From Rothia nasimurium (lineage in GTDB: Bacteria > Actinomycetota > Actinomycetes > Actinomycetales > Micrococcaceae): DNA of 64,000 bases. The stretch spans positions 372,001-436,000 of the forward strand of contig NZ_CP056080.1 in assembly GCF_014217215.1 (NCBI RefSeq). The letters run 5' to 3'. The position numbers and the translations under genes are program-made. Under the pieces are notes generated by a model, which saw only the letters and a program-made list of their open reading frames with translations, did no database searches and was not told the origin of the DNA. How positions within the stretch are numbered: the first letter of the stretch is position 1; each line of letters begins with the position of its first letter. This document shows positions 9,821 through 17,682 of the stretch, one piece after another.

Positions 9821-9970
9821 CTAGCCTCCATACGCCAGGGTCATCACACCAATAATCGCTAGGCCAACCCCAATCACAATGATGCCGGCAATAATCATGC
9901 GCTTATTAATCTCACGCATGAGCTCCCGGAATTCCTCGGGGCTAATATCGTCATTTCTACGTCGAGTCAT
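9821..9970 (-). CDS. Small single-span membrane protein
   Basis: A 49-residue protein: charged N-terminus (TRRRNDDISPEEFRELMRE) followed by one membrane span (MIIAGIIVIGVGLAIIGVM). The frame is open upstream to 10069, but that part overlaps the divergent acyl-CoA ligase and its start, so ATG 9970 is chosen. It ends one base before the acetyltransferase start and carries that gene's ribosome-binding site, so the two are coupled. Function unknown. Confidence 0.6.
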   Translation of the reverse strand: MTRRRNDDISPEEFRELMREINKRMIIAGIIVIGVGLAIIGVMTLAYGG

Positions 9971-10004
9971 ACCCCTAAGTATGTCAGCTCTAGCCCCGCT
10001 GTGG

Positions 10005-10010
10005 CACAAT
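10005..10010 (+). promoter_or_regulatory. -10 element for a probably leaderless acyl-CoA ligase mRNA
   Basis: CACAAT ends 7 bases before ATG 10018 and no ribosome-binding site precedes the ATG, the arrangement expected for a leaderless transcript, which is common in actinobacteria. Confidence 0.45.
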
Positions 10011-10017
10011 CGTGTGT

Positions 10018-11736
10018 ATGCAGTCAGCCGAAAACTCACCCCACAACGACAACGACTTCCCCCTGGCACATCGCCCCTGGGTCAAGAACTATCGGCCAGA
10101 AAGCAACAGAGACGTTGCTCTGCCTGAAACCTCGCTGAGCCACCTCATGGCTGAAGCCGTGCGCACCGTTCCCCAGAAAATTGCCCTGGAATTCTTCGGG
10201 GCCACCACCACCTACGGTGAACTGGGTGACCAGATTCTGCGCGTTGCCGAAGGCCTACGCAAGGCCGGTATTCAGCACGGTGACCGTGTGGCTCTCGTCC
10301 TTCCCAACTGCCCCCAGCACATCGTGGCCTTCTACGCGATTCTGCGCCTGGGCGCTGTCGTTGTTGAGCACAACCCCCTCTACACCTCCGCCGAGCTGCG
10401 CCACATGTTCGAAGACCACGGTGCCAAGGCCGCCATCGTTTGGGACAAGATTGCAGACAACATCACCTCCCTGCCCGCCGATATCCGCCCCAAGAATATC
10501 TACGCGGTCAACATGATCGAAGAGATGCCCTTCACCATGCGTACCGCCCTCAAGCTGCCCATCGGCAGCCTCAAGGCCTCCCGCGAAAAGCTCGAAGGCA
10601 CCGCCCGCGGCACCACCCCCTGGCGTCAGTTCATGAAGAACAGCCCCCTTGCCGCCGACCACCACCGCCCCACAGCCCACGACCTGGCCCTGCTCCAGTA
10701 CACCTCGGGCACCACCGGCCTACCCAAGGGCGTCATGCTCACCCACCGCAACCTCGAATCCAACGGACGCATGGGTGAGGAATGGATCCAGCCCGGCAAC
10801 GACGAGGTCATCTACGCCGTCCTGCCCCTCTTCCACGCCTACGGCATGACCCTGGGCCAGACCATCGCAGCGGTCTGTAAGGCCCGCCTGGTGCTCTTCC
10901 CCACTGTAGATATGGACCTCATCTTCCGGGCCATGAAACGAACCACCCCCACGATTCTCCCCGCTGTGCCCCCGGTCTACCGCCGTATGCTCGAAGAAGC
11001 TAAAAAGCGCGGTGTCTCCATGAAAGGCATCCGTTACGCCGTATCCGGTGCCATGCACCTGCCCACCGACCTGGTTGCTGAATGGGAAGAAGCCACCGGC
11101 GGCATGCTGGTTGAAGGCTACGGCCTCTCTGAGTGCTCACCCCTGGTCTCCTGCAACCCCCTGAACTCCACCCGCCGAGCCGGCTCAATCGGCGTACCCT
11201 TCCCCTCCACCGACATCCGCGTGGTCGACCCCGAAACCCTCAAAGACGTTCCTGACGGCGCCGAAGGCGAACTGCTGGTACGTGGCCCCCAGGTCATGCG
11301 CGGCTACTGGAAACGCGGCGAAGATACCAGCAAAGCCCTGCTACCCGGCGGCTGGCTACGCACCGGCGACATCGTGCGTCTGGACCACGATTACTTCATC
11401 GAAATCGTTGACCGCATCAAGGAAGTCATCATCACCGGCGGCTTCAACGTCTCACCCACCGAGGTTGAAAATGTGCTCAAACAGCACGACTCGGTAGCGG
11501 ACTGCGCCGTAGTTGGCCTACCGGACGGCTCCGGCGGCGAAAAGGTCACCGCCGCAATCATCCCCGCCGAGGGCCACGCCATCGACCCCGAAGAGCTCAA
11601 ACAGCACTGCTACGAGCGCCTGACCCGCTACAAGGTGCCCAAGAACTACTACGAGGTTGACGAACTGCCCCGCTCCATGCTGGGCAAGACCTTGCGCCGC
11701 AAGGTGCGCGAAAGCCTCGAAGCCAAGTACAGCTAG
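10018..11736 (+). CDS. fadD: Long-chain fatty-acid-CoA ligase
   Basis: ATP-dependent activation of fatty acids to acyl-CoA via an acyl-adenylate. The adenylation motif YTSGTTGLPKGVMLTH is intact, as are EGYGLSECSP, RTGDIVRLD and the hinge region DRIKEVIITGGFNVSP. The C-terminal lysine motif is PRSMLGKTLRRKV. 572 residues is normal for the family. ATG 10018 is used; GTG 10012 in frame is two codons upstream. It is divergent from the small membrane protein and acetyltransferase. Chain-length preference cannot be read. Confidence 0.88.
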   Translation: MQSAENSPHNDNDFPLAHRPWVKNYRPESNRDVALPETSLSHLMAEAVRTVPQKIALEFFGATTTYGELGDQILRVAEGLRKAGIQHGDRVALVLPNCPQHIVAFYAILRLGAVVVEHNPLYTSAELRHMFEDHGAKAAIVWDKIADNITSLPADIRPKNIYAVNMIEEMPFTMRTALKLPIGSLKASREKLEGTARGTTPWRQFMKNSPLAADHHRPTAHDLALLQYTSGTTGLPKGVMLTHRNLESNGRMGEEWIQPGNDEVIYAVLPLFHAYGMTLGQTIAAVCKARLVLFPTVDMDLIFRAMKRTTPTILPAVPPVYRRMLEEAKKRGVSMKGIRYAVSGAMHLPTDLVAEWEEATGGMLVEGYGLSECSPLVSCNPLNSTRRAGSIGVPFPSTDIRVVDPETLKDVPDGAEGELLVRGPQVMRGYWKRGEDTSKALLPGGWLRTGDIVRLDHDYFIEIVDRIKEVIITGGFNVSPTEVENVLKQHDSVADCAVVGLPDGSGGEKVTAAIIPAEGHAIDPEELKQHCYERLTRYKVPKNYYEVDELPRSMLGKTLRRKVRESLEAKYS

Positions 11737-11986
11737 GCTATGCAGGCTCGCGCTTGAAACACGCCCTGCAGGGAGCCGTCCGCCCCCAGCAGGGCGAAGG
11801 CGGCCCGCCCGCACCGTGGGCCTCGCGCACCTGGGTGGAGGCCAGCTGATCTGCCGTCAGCTCCTCCCGCCAGCTCTCACCTTCGCCCATGGCCAGCAGG
11901 CGCTCGCCCTCCGCCAGAACCCAGACTGTGGGGCTGCTCTGCAGGGTGAGATGGCGAAGCGAATGAAAAAGAATGGTGCGTGGCAT
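11733..11986 (-). pseudogene. Small gene with probable frameshift
   Basis: From ATG 11986 (GGGG about 7 bases upstream) a frame with strong coding character (many CTG, GAG, GCC codons) runs through PTVWVLAEGERLLAMGEG and LTADQLASTQVREAHGAGG. After the G/C-rich stretch near 11800-11812 the original frame becomes unlike protein, while a shifted frame continues plausibly as AAFALLGADGSLQGVFQARA to a TAG at 11733. This suggests one or two bases lost or gained, by mutation or sequencing error; the product would be about 84 residues. No family recognised. The 3' end overlaps the fadD stop. Confidence 0.4.
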
Positions 11987-12173
11987 CAGTGCCCCTATCA
12001 ATACCTCATGTACTTACTGATCGTACATGGCGACCAAGCAAAGCTGCGGAGCGTTCACGGTAAACCAACTTCCCTTTTGTGACGTTTTATGACGCCGTAA
12101 CTTTTTGTTGCGGTCATACACGTGACATATGACCCAAAAAGAAGCCGTATTGGGGAGCGGTGGCGCCACAGTG

Positions 12174-12252
12174 TTCTAATAGAAGAGGCGTCTAGCCTGG
12201 ACGCCCGAAACCACATCAGCACACAGCGCTAGAGACGGTGCCGCTGAACCGT
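12174..12252 (+). promoter_or_regulatory. metQ promoter and structured leader
   Basis: TTCTAAT at 12174-12180 is a good -10 candidate. The leader to the metQ start is about 110 bases and holds two small hairpins: 12187-12192 with 12200-12205, and 12235-12239 with 12248-12252. It does not match the SAM-I or SAM-IV core sequences as I know them, so no riboswitch class is assigned. Confidence 0.4.
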
Positions 12253-12294
12253 GGCCGCACACACCACTATTTCTCAACAGAAAGATTCATAGCC

Positions 12295-13149
12295 GTGAAG
12301 AAATTTGTTGCCACTCTGGCTCTCGTACCCCTCGCATTCGGTCTTGCAGCCTGCGGCTCATCCTCCAGCGACGACGTCGTCAAAATCGGCGTAGTAGGCA
12401 CCGACCCCTCCAATGACAAGCTCGTTGAGGTCGCAAAGGCAGAGGGAATCAACATCGAAATCGTTGAATTCTCCGACTACACCCAGCCCAACCCCGCCCT
12501 GAGCTCCGGCGAAATTGACCTCAACTGGTTCCAGCACATCGCCTACCTCTCCAACTACAACGTAGAAGCTAACGACGACCTGCAGATCGTAGGCCCCACC
12601 GTTATCTACCCCATGGCGCTGTTCTCCAACAAGCACGACTCCATCTCAGCACTGCCCCAGGGCGCTGAAATCGCAATCCCCAACGACACCGTCAACGAAG
12701 CACGCGCCCTGCTGCTGCTCAAAGCTAACGGCCTGGTCTCCTTCACCTCAGAAACCACCAGCCCCACCGTTGACGACGTCGACACCGCTGCCTCCAAGGT
12801 CACCGTCACCCCCGTCGATGCAGCCCAGACCGTGCTCGCCCTCGAATCCGTTGACGGCTCCGTCATCAACAACGACTTCCTCAAGGATGCCGGCCTGAAC
12901 CCCAAGGACGCCCTGGCCCAGGACGACCCCTCTAACGAGTCAGCCCGCCCCTACGTCAACCTCTTCGTCGCCACCGCCGACAACGCCGACAACGAGACCT
13001 ACAAGAAGATCGTAGAGCTCTACCACACCGAAGAAGTTCAGGCCGTGGTACAGGAAGACACCCAGGGCACCGCAGTTGAAGTCACCACCGACGTCTCCGA
13101 ACTGCGCTCCACCCTGGCAACCCTCGAAGAGCAGAAGCGCAACGGCTAA
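12295..13149 (+). CDS. metQ: Methionine ABC transporter substrate-binding lipoprotein
   Basis: NlpA/MetQ-family lipoprotein that captures methionine outside the cell for the MetNI importer. A signal peptide ends in the lipobox FGLAAC, so the mature protein begins at the cysteine and is membrane-anchored. KIGVVGTDP, LNWFQHIAYL, and the C-terminal region NLFVATADNADNE fit the family. GTG 12295 is chosen because it begins the signal peptide (VKKFVATLALVP); the open frame upstream to 12238 is hydrophilic and would spoil it. 284 residues. metN follows after a 190-base gap. Confidence 0.86.
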   Translation: MKKFVATLALVPLAFGLAACGSSSSDDVVKIGVVGTDPSNDKLVEVAKAEGINIEIVEFSDYTQPNPALSSGEIDLNWFQHIAYLSNYNVEANDDLQIVGPTVIYPMALFSNKHDSISALPQGAEIAIPNDTVNEARALLLLKANGLVSFTSETTSPTVDDVDTAASKVTVTPVDAAQTVLALESVDGSVINNDFLKDAGLNPKDALAQDDPSNESARPYVNLFVATADNADNETYKKIVELYHTEEVQAVVQEDTQGTAVEVTTDVSELRSTLATLEEQKRNG

Positions 13150-13340
13150 AACACTAGGTGAAAGCTCACCCTTGAGCTAGCTCACGCACCCCATAAGCGG
13201 CAGCCAACCTGCGGTAGGCTAGACACTTCGGCCCCGTCCGGTGCCCAGCTCTAGCTCCGCAGCGGCTGCCGCTTTGTGTACCCACCCCAGCAGGTGCGTC
13301 CGCCCGCAGCCACAGCAAGCCCCCAACCGAAGAAGAAGAC
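13150..13340 (+). other. metQ-metN gap with palindrome
   Basis: The gap is long for an operon. It holds a small hairpin (13157-13161 with 13166-13170) right after metQ and a perfect 12-base palindrome at 13173-13184. The hairpin could attenuate transcription so that metQ is made in excess over metN and metI; the palindrome could be an operator. No gene is seen here. Confidence 0.4.
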
Positions 13341-14393
13341 ATGACCGAACAGCGACTACAGCCAACCGGGCCCCAGCCCATGGTCGTGCTGAACAACGTG
13401 ACCAAAGAGTTCAAGGTCGGCAAAAAAACCGTCACCGCCGTCAACGGCGTAGACCTCACCATCAACAAGGGTGAAATCTTTGCCATCATCGGCTACTCCG
13501 GTGCCGGTAAATCAACCCTGGTACGCCTAATCAACGGCCTAGAAGCCATCACCTCCGGCTCACTCACCGTCGACGGTTTTGAAATCGCCGGCAAGCGCGA
13601 ATCACAGCTGCGTCAGGTACGCACCAACATCGGCATGATCTTCCAGCAGTTCAACCTCATGAACTCCCGCACCGTCGCCGGTAACGTCGAATTCCCGCTC
13701 ATCGTTGCGGGCTGGGACAAGGCCAAGCGCGCCGAACGCGTCTCCGAACTGCTCGACTTCGTAGGGCTCGCCGACAAGGCCAAAAACTACCCCGACCAGC
13801 TCTCGGGCGGCCAGAAGCAGCGCGTCGGTATCGCCCGCGCCCTCGCCACCTCGCCCTCCCTGCTGCTCGCCGACGAATCCACCAGCGCCCTGGACCCCGA
13901 AACCACCGCTGAAGTGCTCGACCTGCTCAAAAAGGTCAACGCTGAGCTGGGCATCACCGTCATCGTCATCACCCACGAAATGGACGTCGTCTCGACCATC
14001 GCCGACCGCGTAGCCGTCATGGAAAACGGCCGAGTTGTCGAATCAGGCAATGTCTACGACGTCTTCTCCAACCCCCAAACCGAGGTCGCCCGCCGCTTCG
14101 TCGGCACCACCGTCAAGTCCCTGCCCGTAGGCGACGAAGCCGCCGACCTCAAAGCCCGCCACAAGGGCTACCTCATCAACATCGAAATCACCGAAGGTAA
14201 CAACGGCATCGGCAAGGTACTCTCCTACCTGGGCTCCCGCAACGTCTCCTTCAACATCGTGCAGGGCGGCCTCGAAACCCTGCAGGGCAAGAGCTACGGC
14301 AACCTCACCCTCGAACTGCTCGGTGACGTCACCAGCCTTGATGCCGTGGTCGCTGAGCTCAAGACCGTCACCCGCGTGCAGGAGGTACGCTAA
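13341..14393 (+). CDS. metN: Methionine ABC transporter ATP-binding protein
   Basis: ATPase of the MetNI importer. Walker A is GYSGAGKST (about residues 52-60), the signature LSGGQKQR, Walker B LLLADESTSALD with the switch histidine in VITHEM. The C-terminal 90 residues form the NIL regulatory domain (YLINIEITEGNNGIGKVLSYL), which in this family binds methionine and inhibits transport. 350 residues is typical. It is two bases upstream of metI. Confidence 0.92.
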   Translation: MTEQRLQPTGPQPMVVLNNVTKEFKVGKKTVTAVNGVDLTINKGEIFAIIGYSGAGKSTLVRLINGLEAITSGSLTVDGFEIAGKRESQLRQVRTNIGMIFQQFNLMNSRTVAGNVEFPLIVAGWDKAKRAERVSELLDFVGLADKAKNYPDQLSGGQKQRVGIARALATSPSLLLADESTSALDPETTAEVLDLLKKVNAELGITVIVITHEMDVVSTIADRVAVMENGRVVESGNVYDVFSNPQTEVARRFVGTTVKSLPVGDEAADLKARHKGYLINIEITEGNNGIGKVLSYLGSRNVSFNIVQGGLETLQGKSYGNLTLELLGDVTSLDAVVAELKTVTRVQEVR

Positions 14394-14395
14394 CC

Positions 14396-15052
14396 GTGGA
14401 CTCAACCTTCGTCACCGACAAACTCATCCCCGCCCTCGGCGACACCCTCTACATGGTCTCACTGACCATGCTGGTCGCTGGTGCCCTAGGCATGATCTTC
14501 GGTCTGTTGCTCTACACCACCCGCCAGGGCAACATCCTGGCTAACCGCTTCGTCAACATCCTGCTGAACGTCGTGGTCAACGTGGTACGCCCCATCCCCT
14601 TCATCATTCTGCTCGCAGCTCTGGGCCCCCTAACCCAGATGGTGGTCGGCACCCGCCTGGGCGTCAACGCCGCAATCTTCGCCATGGTCTTCGGCGCAAC
14701 CTTCGCCATCGCCCGCATCGTCGAGCAGAACATGGTCTCCATCGACCCCGGCGTCATTGAAGCAGCCCGTGCCATGGGTGCCTCCAAGATGCGCATCCTC
14801 TTCACCGTCATGATCCCCGAAGCCCTCGGTCCGCTGATCCTGGGCTACACCTTCCTGGTCATCGGAGTAGTCGACATGTCGGCTATGGCCGGTTACATCG
14901 GCGGTGGCGGCCTGGGTAAGGTCGCCCTAGTGGACGGCTACCAGCGCTTCAACGAAGTCATTACCTGGTCTGTTGTTGCCGTAATCATTATTTTGGTGCA
15001 GCTAATCCAGCTGGTGGGCAATATGCTGGCCCGCAAGGTCATGCGCCGATAA
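14396..15052 (+). CDS. metI: Methionine ABC transporter permease
   Basis: Inner-membrane permease of the methionine importer, 218 residues with about five membrane spans. The coupling-helix EAA motif is seen as EAARAMGASKMRILFTV. GTG 14396 is preceded by AGGAGG within the end of metN and lies two bases after its stop, so translation is coupled. It is followed by a long inverted repeat and then a T-tailed terminator. Confidence 0.9.
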   Translation: MDSTFVTDKLIPALGDTLYMVSLTMLVAGALGMIFGLLLYTTRQGNILANRFVNILLNVVVNVVRPIPFIILLAALGPLTQMVVGTRLGVNAAIFAMVFGATFAIARIVEQNMVSIDPGVIEAARAMGASKMRILFTVMIPEALGPLILGYTFLVIGVVDMSAMAGYIGGGGLGKVALVDGYQRFNEVITWSVVAVIIILVQLIQLVGNMLARKVMRR

Positions 15053-15062
15053 GGCTGTTCTG

Positions 15063-15174
15063 GAGGACGCGCGGATGCGCTTTTGCCGGCTAACCTTCTT
15101 GCTGGTTCGCTGACGCTCACAAGCAATTCATGCCAGCCCCAGCCAGCCGGCTCCAAGCGCATCCGCGCGTCCTC
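15063..15174. repeat. Long imperfect inverted repeat downstream of metI
   Basis: A 20-bp perfect stem (15063-15082 with 15155-15174) is extended, after a 2-base mismatch, by 7 further pairs (15085-15091 with 15145-15151). The enclosed 53 bases contain more short complementary stretches. It is larger than needed for a terminator and may be a miniature repeat or a structured RNA. Confidence 0.65.
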
Positions 15175-15207
15175 TTCTGTTATCCCACCGCCTAAAACGG
15201 GATAGCT

Positions 15208-15239
15208 AAGGGCCGGTTCCCCTCCGGGATCCGGCCCTT
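15208..15239 (+). terminator. Terminator of metQNI operon, between convergent genes
   Basis: Nine-bp stem (15208-15216 with 15231-15239) ending in a short T run, placed just before the stop of the convergent gene at 15247. Confidence 0.75.
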
Positions 15240-15246
15240 TTACTCT

Positions 15247-15837
15247 CTAGTCGTTTTTCTTGCCGCTAATCCAGGATGAGTCGTAGAGCCCGTCCGAGCT
15301 CGGCCCGTTCCCGCCGTTTCGGCCAGCGCCGCGCTCAAGCTCCTGCTCGTAGAGACGCTCAGCAAAATCGGTGGGGCGCATGAGCCGCTCGTCATCCTCA
15401 TCGTCGTGGTCGGTGAACCGCGAGAGCGCAAAGATCCCGTACAGCAGGGCCGCAAAAAGCAGGAAGAAGAAGGCAAGCTCAGCCCACATAATCACGTAGT
15501 TACGGCGTAGCTCCGGGGTTGCGTCGCTGTAGATGGCGGGCACCACCAGAAAAGAGGCCACCGCCAGAATCACCGCCACGATAGTGAGGGAGTGCGGTAG
15601 CCAGTACCAGCGGCTGCGGGGCCTTTTGCCTCGCTGGCTGTTGGGGTCCGTCCGTGCCGGGTGGGCGGCGTCCGCTGACTCTAGCGGGGTGGACGCCTGC
15701 CCCGCTCCCTGCTCCCCGGTAAAGGCTTGGGGTGGGAGGAATTCGCGGTAGTAGGCACGTTCGTCGTCGCTGAGGTCTTCGAGGCGGCGGCCGTAGCGGG
15801 AGGGACGTTTCTGCTCGTTCTGCTCGGAGTCTGTCAC
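15247..15837 (-). CDS. Hypothetical protein with two membrane spans
   Basis: Unrecognised, 196 residues. Polar N-terminal 80 residues with RYGRRLEDLSDDERAYYREF, two hydrophobic spans (SLTIVAVILAVASFLVVPAI and AELAFFFLLFAALLYGIFAL, around 85-105 and 118-138), and an acidic cytoplasmic-looking tail with DHDDEDDE. GTG 15837 has AAGGA upstream. It lies 27 bases after the HAD phosphatase on the same strand and is likely cotranscribed with it. Confidence 0.7.
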   Translation of the reverse strand: MTDSEQNEQKRPSRYGRRLEDLSDDERAYYREFLPPQAFTGEQGAGQASTPLESADAAHPARTDPNSQRGKRPRSRWYWLPHSLTIVAVILAVASFLVVPAIYSDATPELRRNYVIMWAELAFFFLLFAALLYGIFALSRFTDHDDEDDERLMRPTDFAERLYEQELERGAGRNGGNGPSSDGLYDSSWISGKKND

Positions 15838-15864
15838 TGCTCGTCCTTGAGAAGGTGGTGGGGG

Positions 15865-16605
15865 TTAGCGGTCGCGGTCGGGCAGGTGCCCTACCCAGGC
15901 GTCGAGCTGGGCGAGGAAGTCGGGGTCGGTGAAGGAACTGAACCGCCCGATACCTGCCGTCAGTAGGGGAGTGGGGGTGGCGGCGTCCGGCTCTGCCTGG
16001 TAAATCAGGCAGTTGGTGCCAGCGTTGGTTGCGGCAGTCATGCCGGTGACGGAGTCTTCAACGGTGAGGGTCTGCTCGGGGGCGAAGCCCAGGCGGTGGG
16101 TTGCTTCGAGGTAGATGTCGGGGGCGGGCTTGCCTTCTTCGACGTCGTGGAAGGAGACCCAGGTGTCCAGGTAGGGGGCGTAGCCGAAATGGGTGAGTTT
16201 TTTGGTCAGTAGTTTGCTGCCGGAGTTGGACGCTACCGCCACGGGGATTTTTGCTGAGAGCAGTTTGATGGCTTCGAGGGCTCCGTCGATGGCGGTGACA
16301 CCGCGGTCGATGATGTCGAATTCGGTGGTGGTGATGGTGGTGTAGACGCTGTCGCGGAAGGCTTCGGGGGAGCCGTCGAATTCGGACGCCAGCGGGGTGA
16401 GCGCTGAGAGGCGGTCGGCGAGGTCGCCGGCGGAGATGCCGACGAGGGAGGCTTTGAGCTCGGGGGTGAGGTCTACCCGGTAGTGCTTGAACATTTCGGT
16501 CTGGATTTCGCCCCAGAGGGTTTCTGAGTCGAGCAGGACGCCGTCGCAGTCGAAGACGGCGCAGGAGGGGGCAAAGTGGGCGGGGGCTGAGTGAAGTTCA
16601 AACAT
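15865..16605 (-). CDS. HAD-superfamily phosphatase, beta-phosphoglucomutase-like
   Basis: Phosphatase or phosphomutase acting on a small phosphorylated metabolite. Motif I is VFDCDGVLLDSE (Asp nucleophile and acid/base), motif II PVAVASNSGS, motif III lysine in EEGKPAPDIYLEA, and motif IV TLTVEDSVTGMTAA. The cap inserted after motif I is helical, as in subfamily IA. 246 residues is normal. Substrate unknown. Its upstream 128 bases are one copy of the inverted repeat that bounds the accessory island, so its promoter lies in duplicated DNA. Confidence 0.82.
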   Translation of the reverse strand: MFELHSAPAHFAPSCAVFDCDGVLLDSETLWGEIQTEMFKHYRVDLTPELKASLVGISAGDLADRLSALTPLASEFDGSPEAFRDSVYTTITTTEFDIIDRGVTAIDGALEAIKLLSAKIPVAVASNSGSKLLTKKLTHFGYAPYLDTWVSFHDVEEGKPAPDIYLEATHRLGFAPEQTLTVEDSVTGMTAATNAGTNCLIYQAEPDAATPTPLLTAGIGRFSSFTDPDFLAQLDAWVGHLPDRDR

Positions 16606-16610
16606 GGTTC

Positions 16611-16738
16611 TATGCTCTCATACCGGGGTGGGCGGGAGCACCTGCGGCGTGGATTATGAGTGGGGCGCCCCTCTTTCTAGAAGGATTCGGAGTGGACCTG
16701 CTCTAAGAATTCCTCAAATTTTTGTGGCGAAAAAGCTG
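16611..16738. repeat. Left copy of 128-bp inverted repeat bounding the island
   Basis: These 128 bases recur in inverted orientation at 26647-26774 with one difference (G at 16660). The copy covers the region upstream of the HAD gene and the last 20 codons of the truncated gene at 16677. Match ends are sharp on both sides. Confidence 0.9.
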
Positions 16739-17053
16739 CGTGAACAGCTTTGGGGTCGAGATTCATAAAACAAAGCACCCACCAGTGTTCCGGAACGCCT
16801 GCTACCTGTTTTTCGAATAAGGACGTCTTTGGGGCCCAATCTACATTTGCGATAAATGCTGGGCCGTCTGGAGAGAATTCCGACTCAGCCATCTGTTTGC
16901 TATTGAAGAATTTCTTAGTGAGTTCGTGGGTGCTAAATTCAGCCCATGTGCTACCGGCGCTTATTCGGATGTAATGAATTTTCTTGGTTTTACCAAAAAG
17001 TCCTTTCTTTTCTTGGGTGATGTGGGTTAGGCGTAGTTCCTGATTGTATGAAT
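16677..17053 (-). pseudogene. 5'-truncated hypothetical gene disrupted by an IS3-family end
   Basis: Unrecognised. The frame is open to 17120, but bases 17054-17120 belong to the insertion-sequence end, so the native start has been lost and any product would be a chimera. The native part (about 125 residues) contains EKKGLFGKTKKIHYIRIS, STHELTKKFFNSKQ, GVPEHWWVLCFMNLDP and ends EFLEQVHSESF. Size and place next to Rhs tips suggest an orphan immunity or accessory protein, but this is inference. The last 20 codons are duplicated, inverted, at 26649-26708. Confidence 0.55.
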
Positions 17054-17682
17054 TGATATGTACTGGGTTTAGTTCCGACCCCGTACATTGGAAACAAACA
17101 AAAGAACAAAGGAACTTCACCCATGCCCACCAAATACCCCGCCGAACTCAAAACACGAGCCCTACGCCTACTGGCCGACCACCTCGAAAACAACCCAAAC
17201 CAAGGCATCTACACCGCCTGCCGAAACACCGGAGAACGCCTCGGCATCGGCCCTGAAACCTTACGAAAATGGCATAAACAAGCCGAAATCGATAACGGCA
17301 CCCAGCCTGGAATCACCACAGATATGGCAGCCGAAAACCGACGCCTGCGCAAAGAAAACGCCGAGCTCAAGCGAACCAACGAGATTCTACGAACAGCATC
17401 AGCTTTTTTCGCGGCAGAACTCGACCGTCCAGCCCGATCATGATCCGCTATATCGATAGGTATAGGAATCGTTTCGGGGTTGAGAACATCTGCACCGCAC
17501 TACAAGAAAACCTCGCTGGTGGTTTCATCACCTCACGCGGCTACCGCGCCGCTAAGGCTCGTGTTCCTGCAGCACGTACTTTGAAGGACCAACTTCTGAT
17601 TCCTGAACTGGTGAAAATCCATGAAGAGAATTATGGCGTGTATGGTGTGCGGAAAATGTGGCACGCCATGAGGCGTGCCGGT
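17054..17682 (+). mobile_element. Truncated IS3-family insertion sequence
   Basis: Begins with the terminal sequence TGATATGTACTGGGTTTAG, shared with both ends of the complete element at 25335-26648. It carries a full orfA and the first 81 codons of orfB; the rest of orfB and the right end are missing. The sequence then passes directly into an Rhs tip. The two copies' orfA proteins are similar but clearly not identical (about four in five residues), so this is a relative rather than a fresh duplicate. Confidence 0.85.
17123..17443 (+). CDS. IS3-family transposase OrfA (helix-turn-helix)
   Basis: DNA-binding part of an IS3 transposase, 106 residues: PTKYPAELKTRALRLL start, HTH core GERLGIGPETLRKWHKQA, and a leucine-zipper-like coiled coil MAAENRRLRKENAELKRTN. 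A slippery heptamer T TTT TTC at 17404-17410 is placed correctly for a -1 shift into orfB, and the orfA stop overlaps the orfB ATG (ATGA). In this copy the shift would yield an OrfA fused to an OrfB fragment and Rhs tip. Confidence 0.88.
   Translation: MPTKYPAELKTRALRLLADHLENNPNQGIYTACRNTGERLGIGPETLRKWHKQAEIDNGTQPGITTDMAAENRRLRKENAELKRTNEILRTASAFFAAELDRPARS

Noticed and set aside
12187-12294. SAM riboswitch upstream of metQ
   Set aside because: The conserved core sequences of SAM-I and SAM-IV as I know them are not visible.
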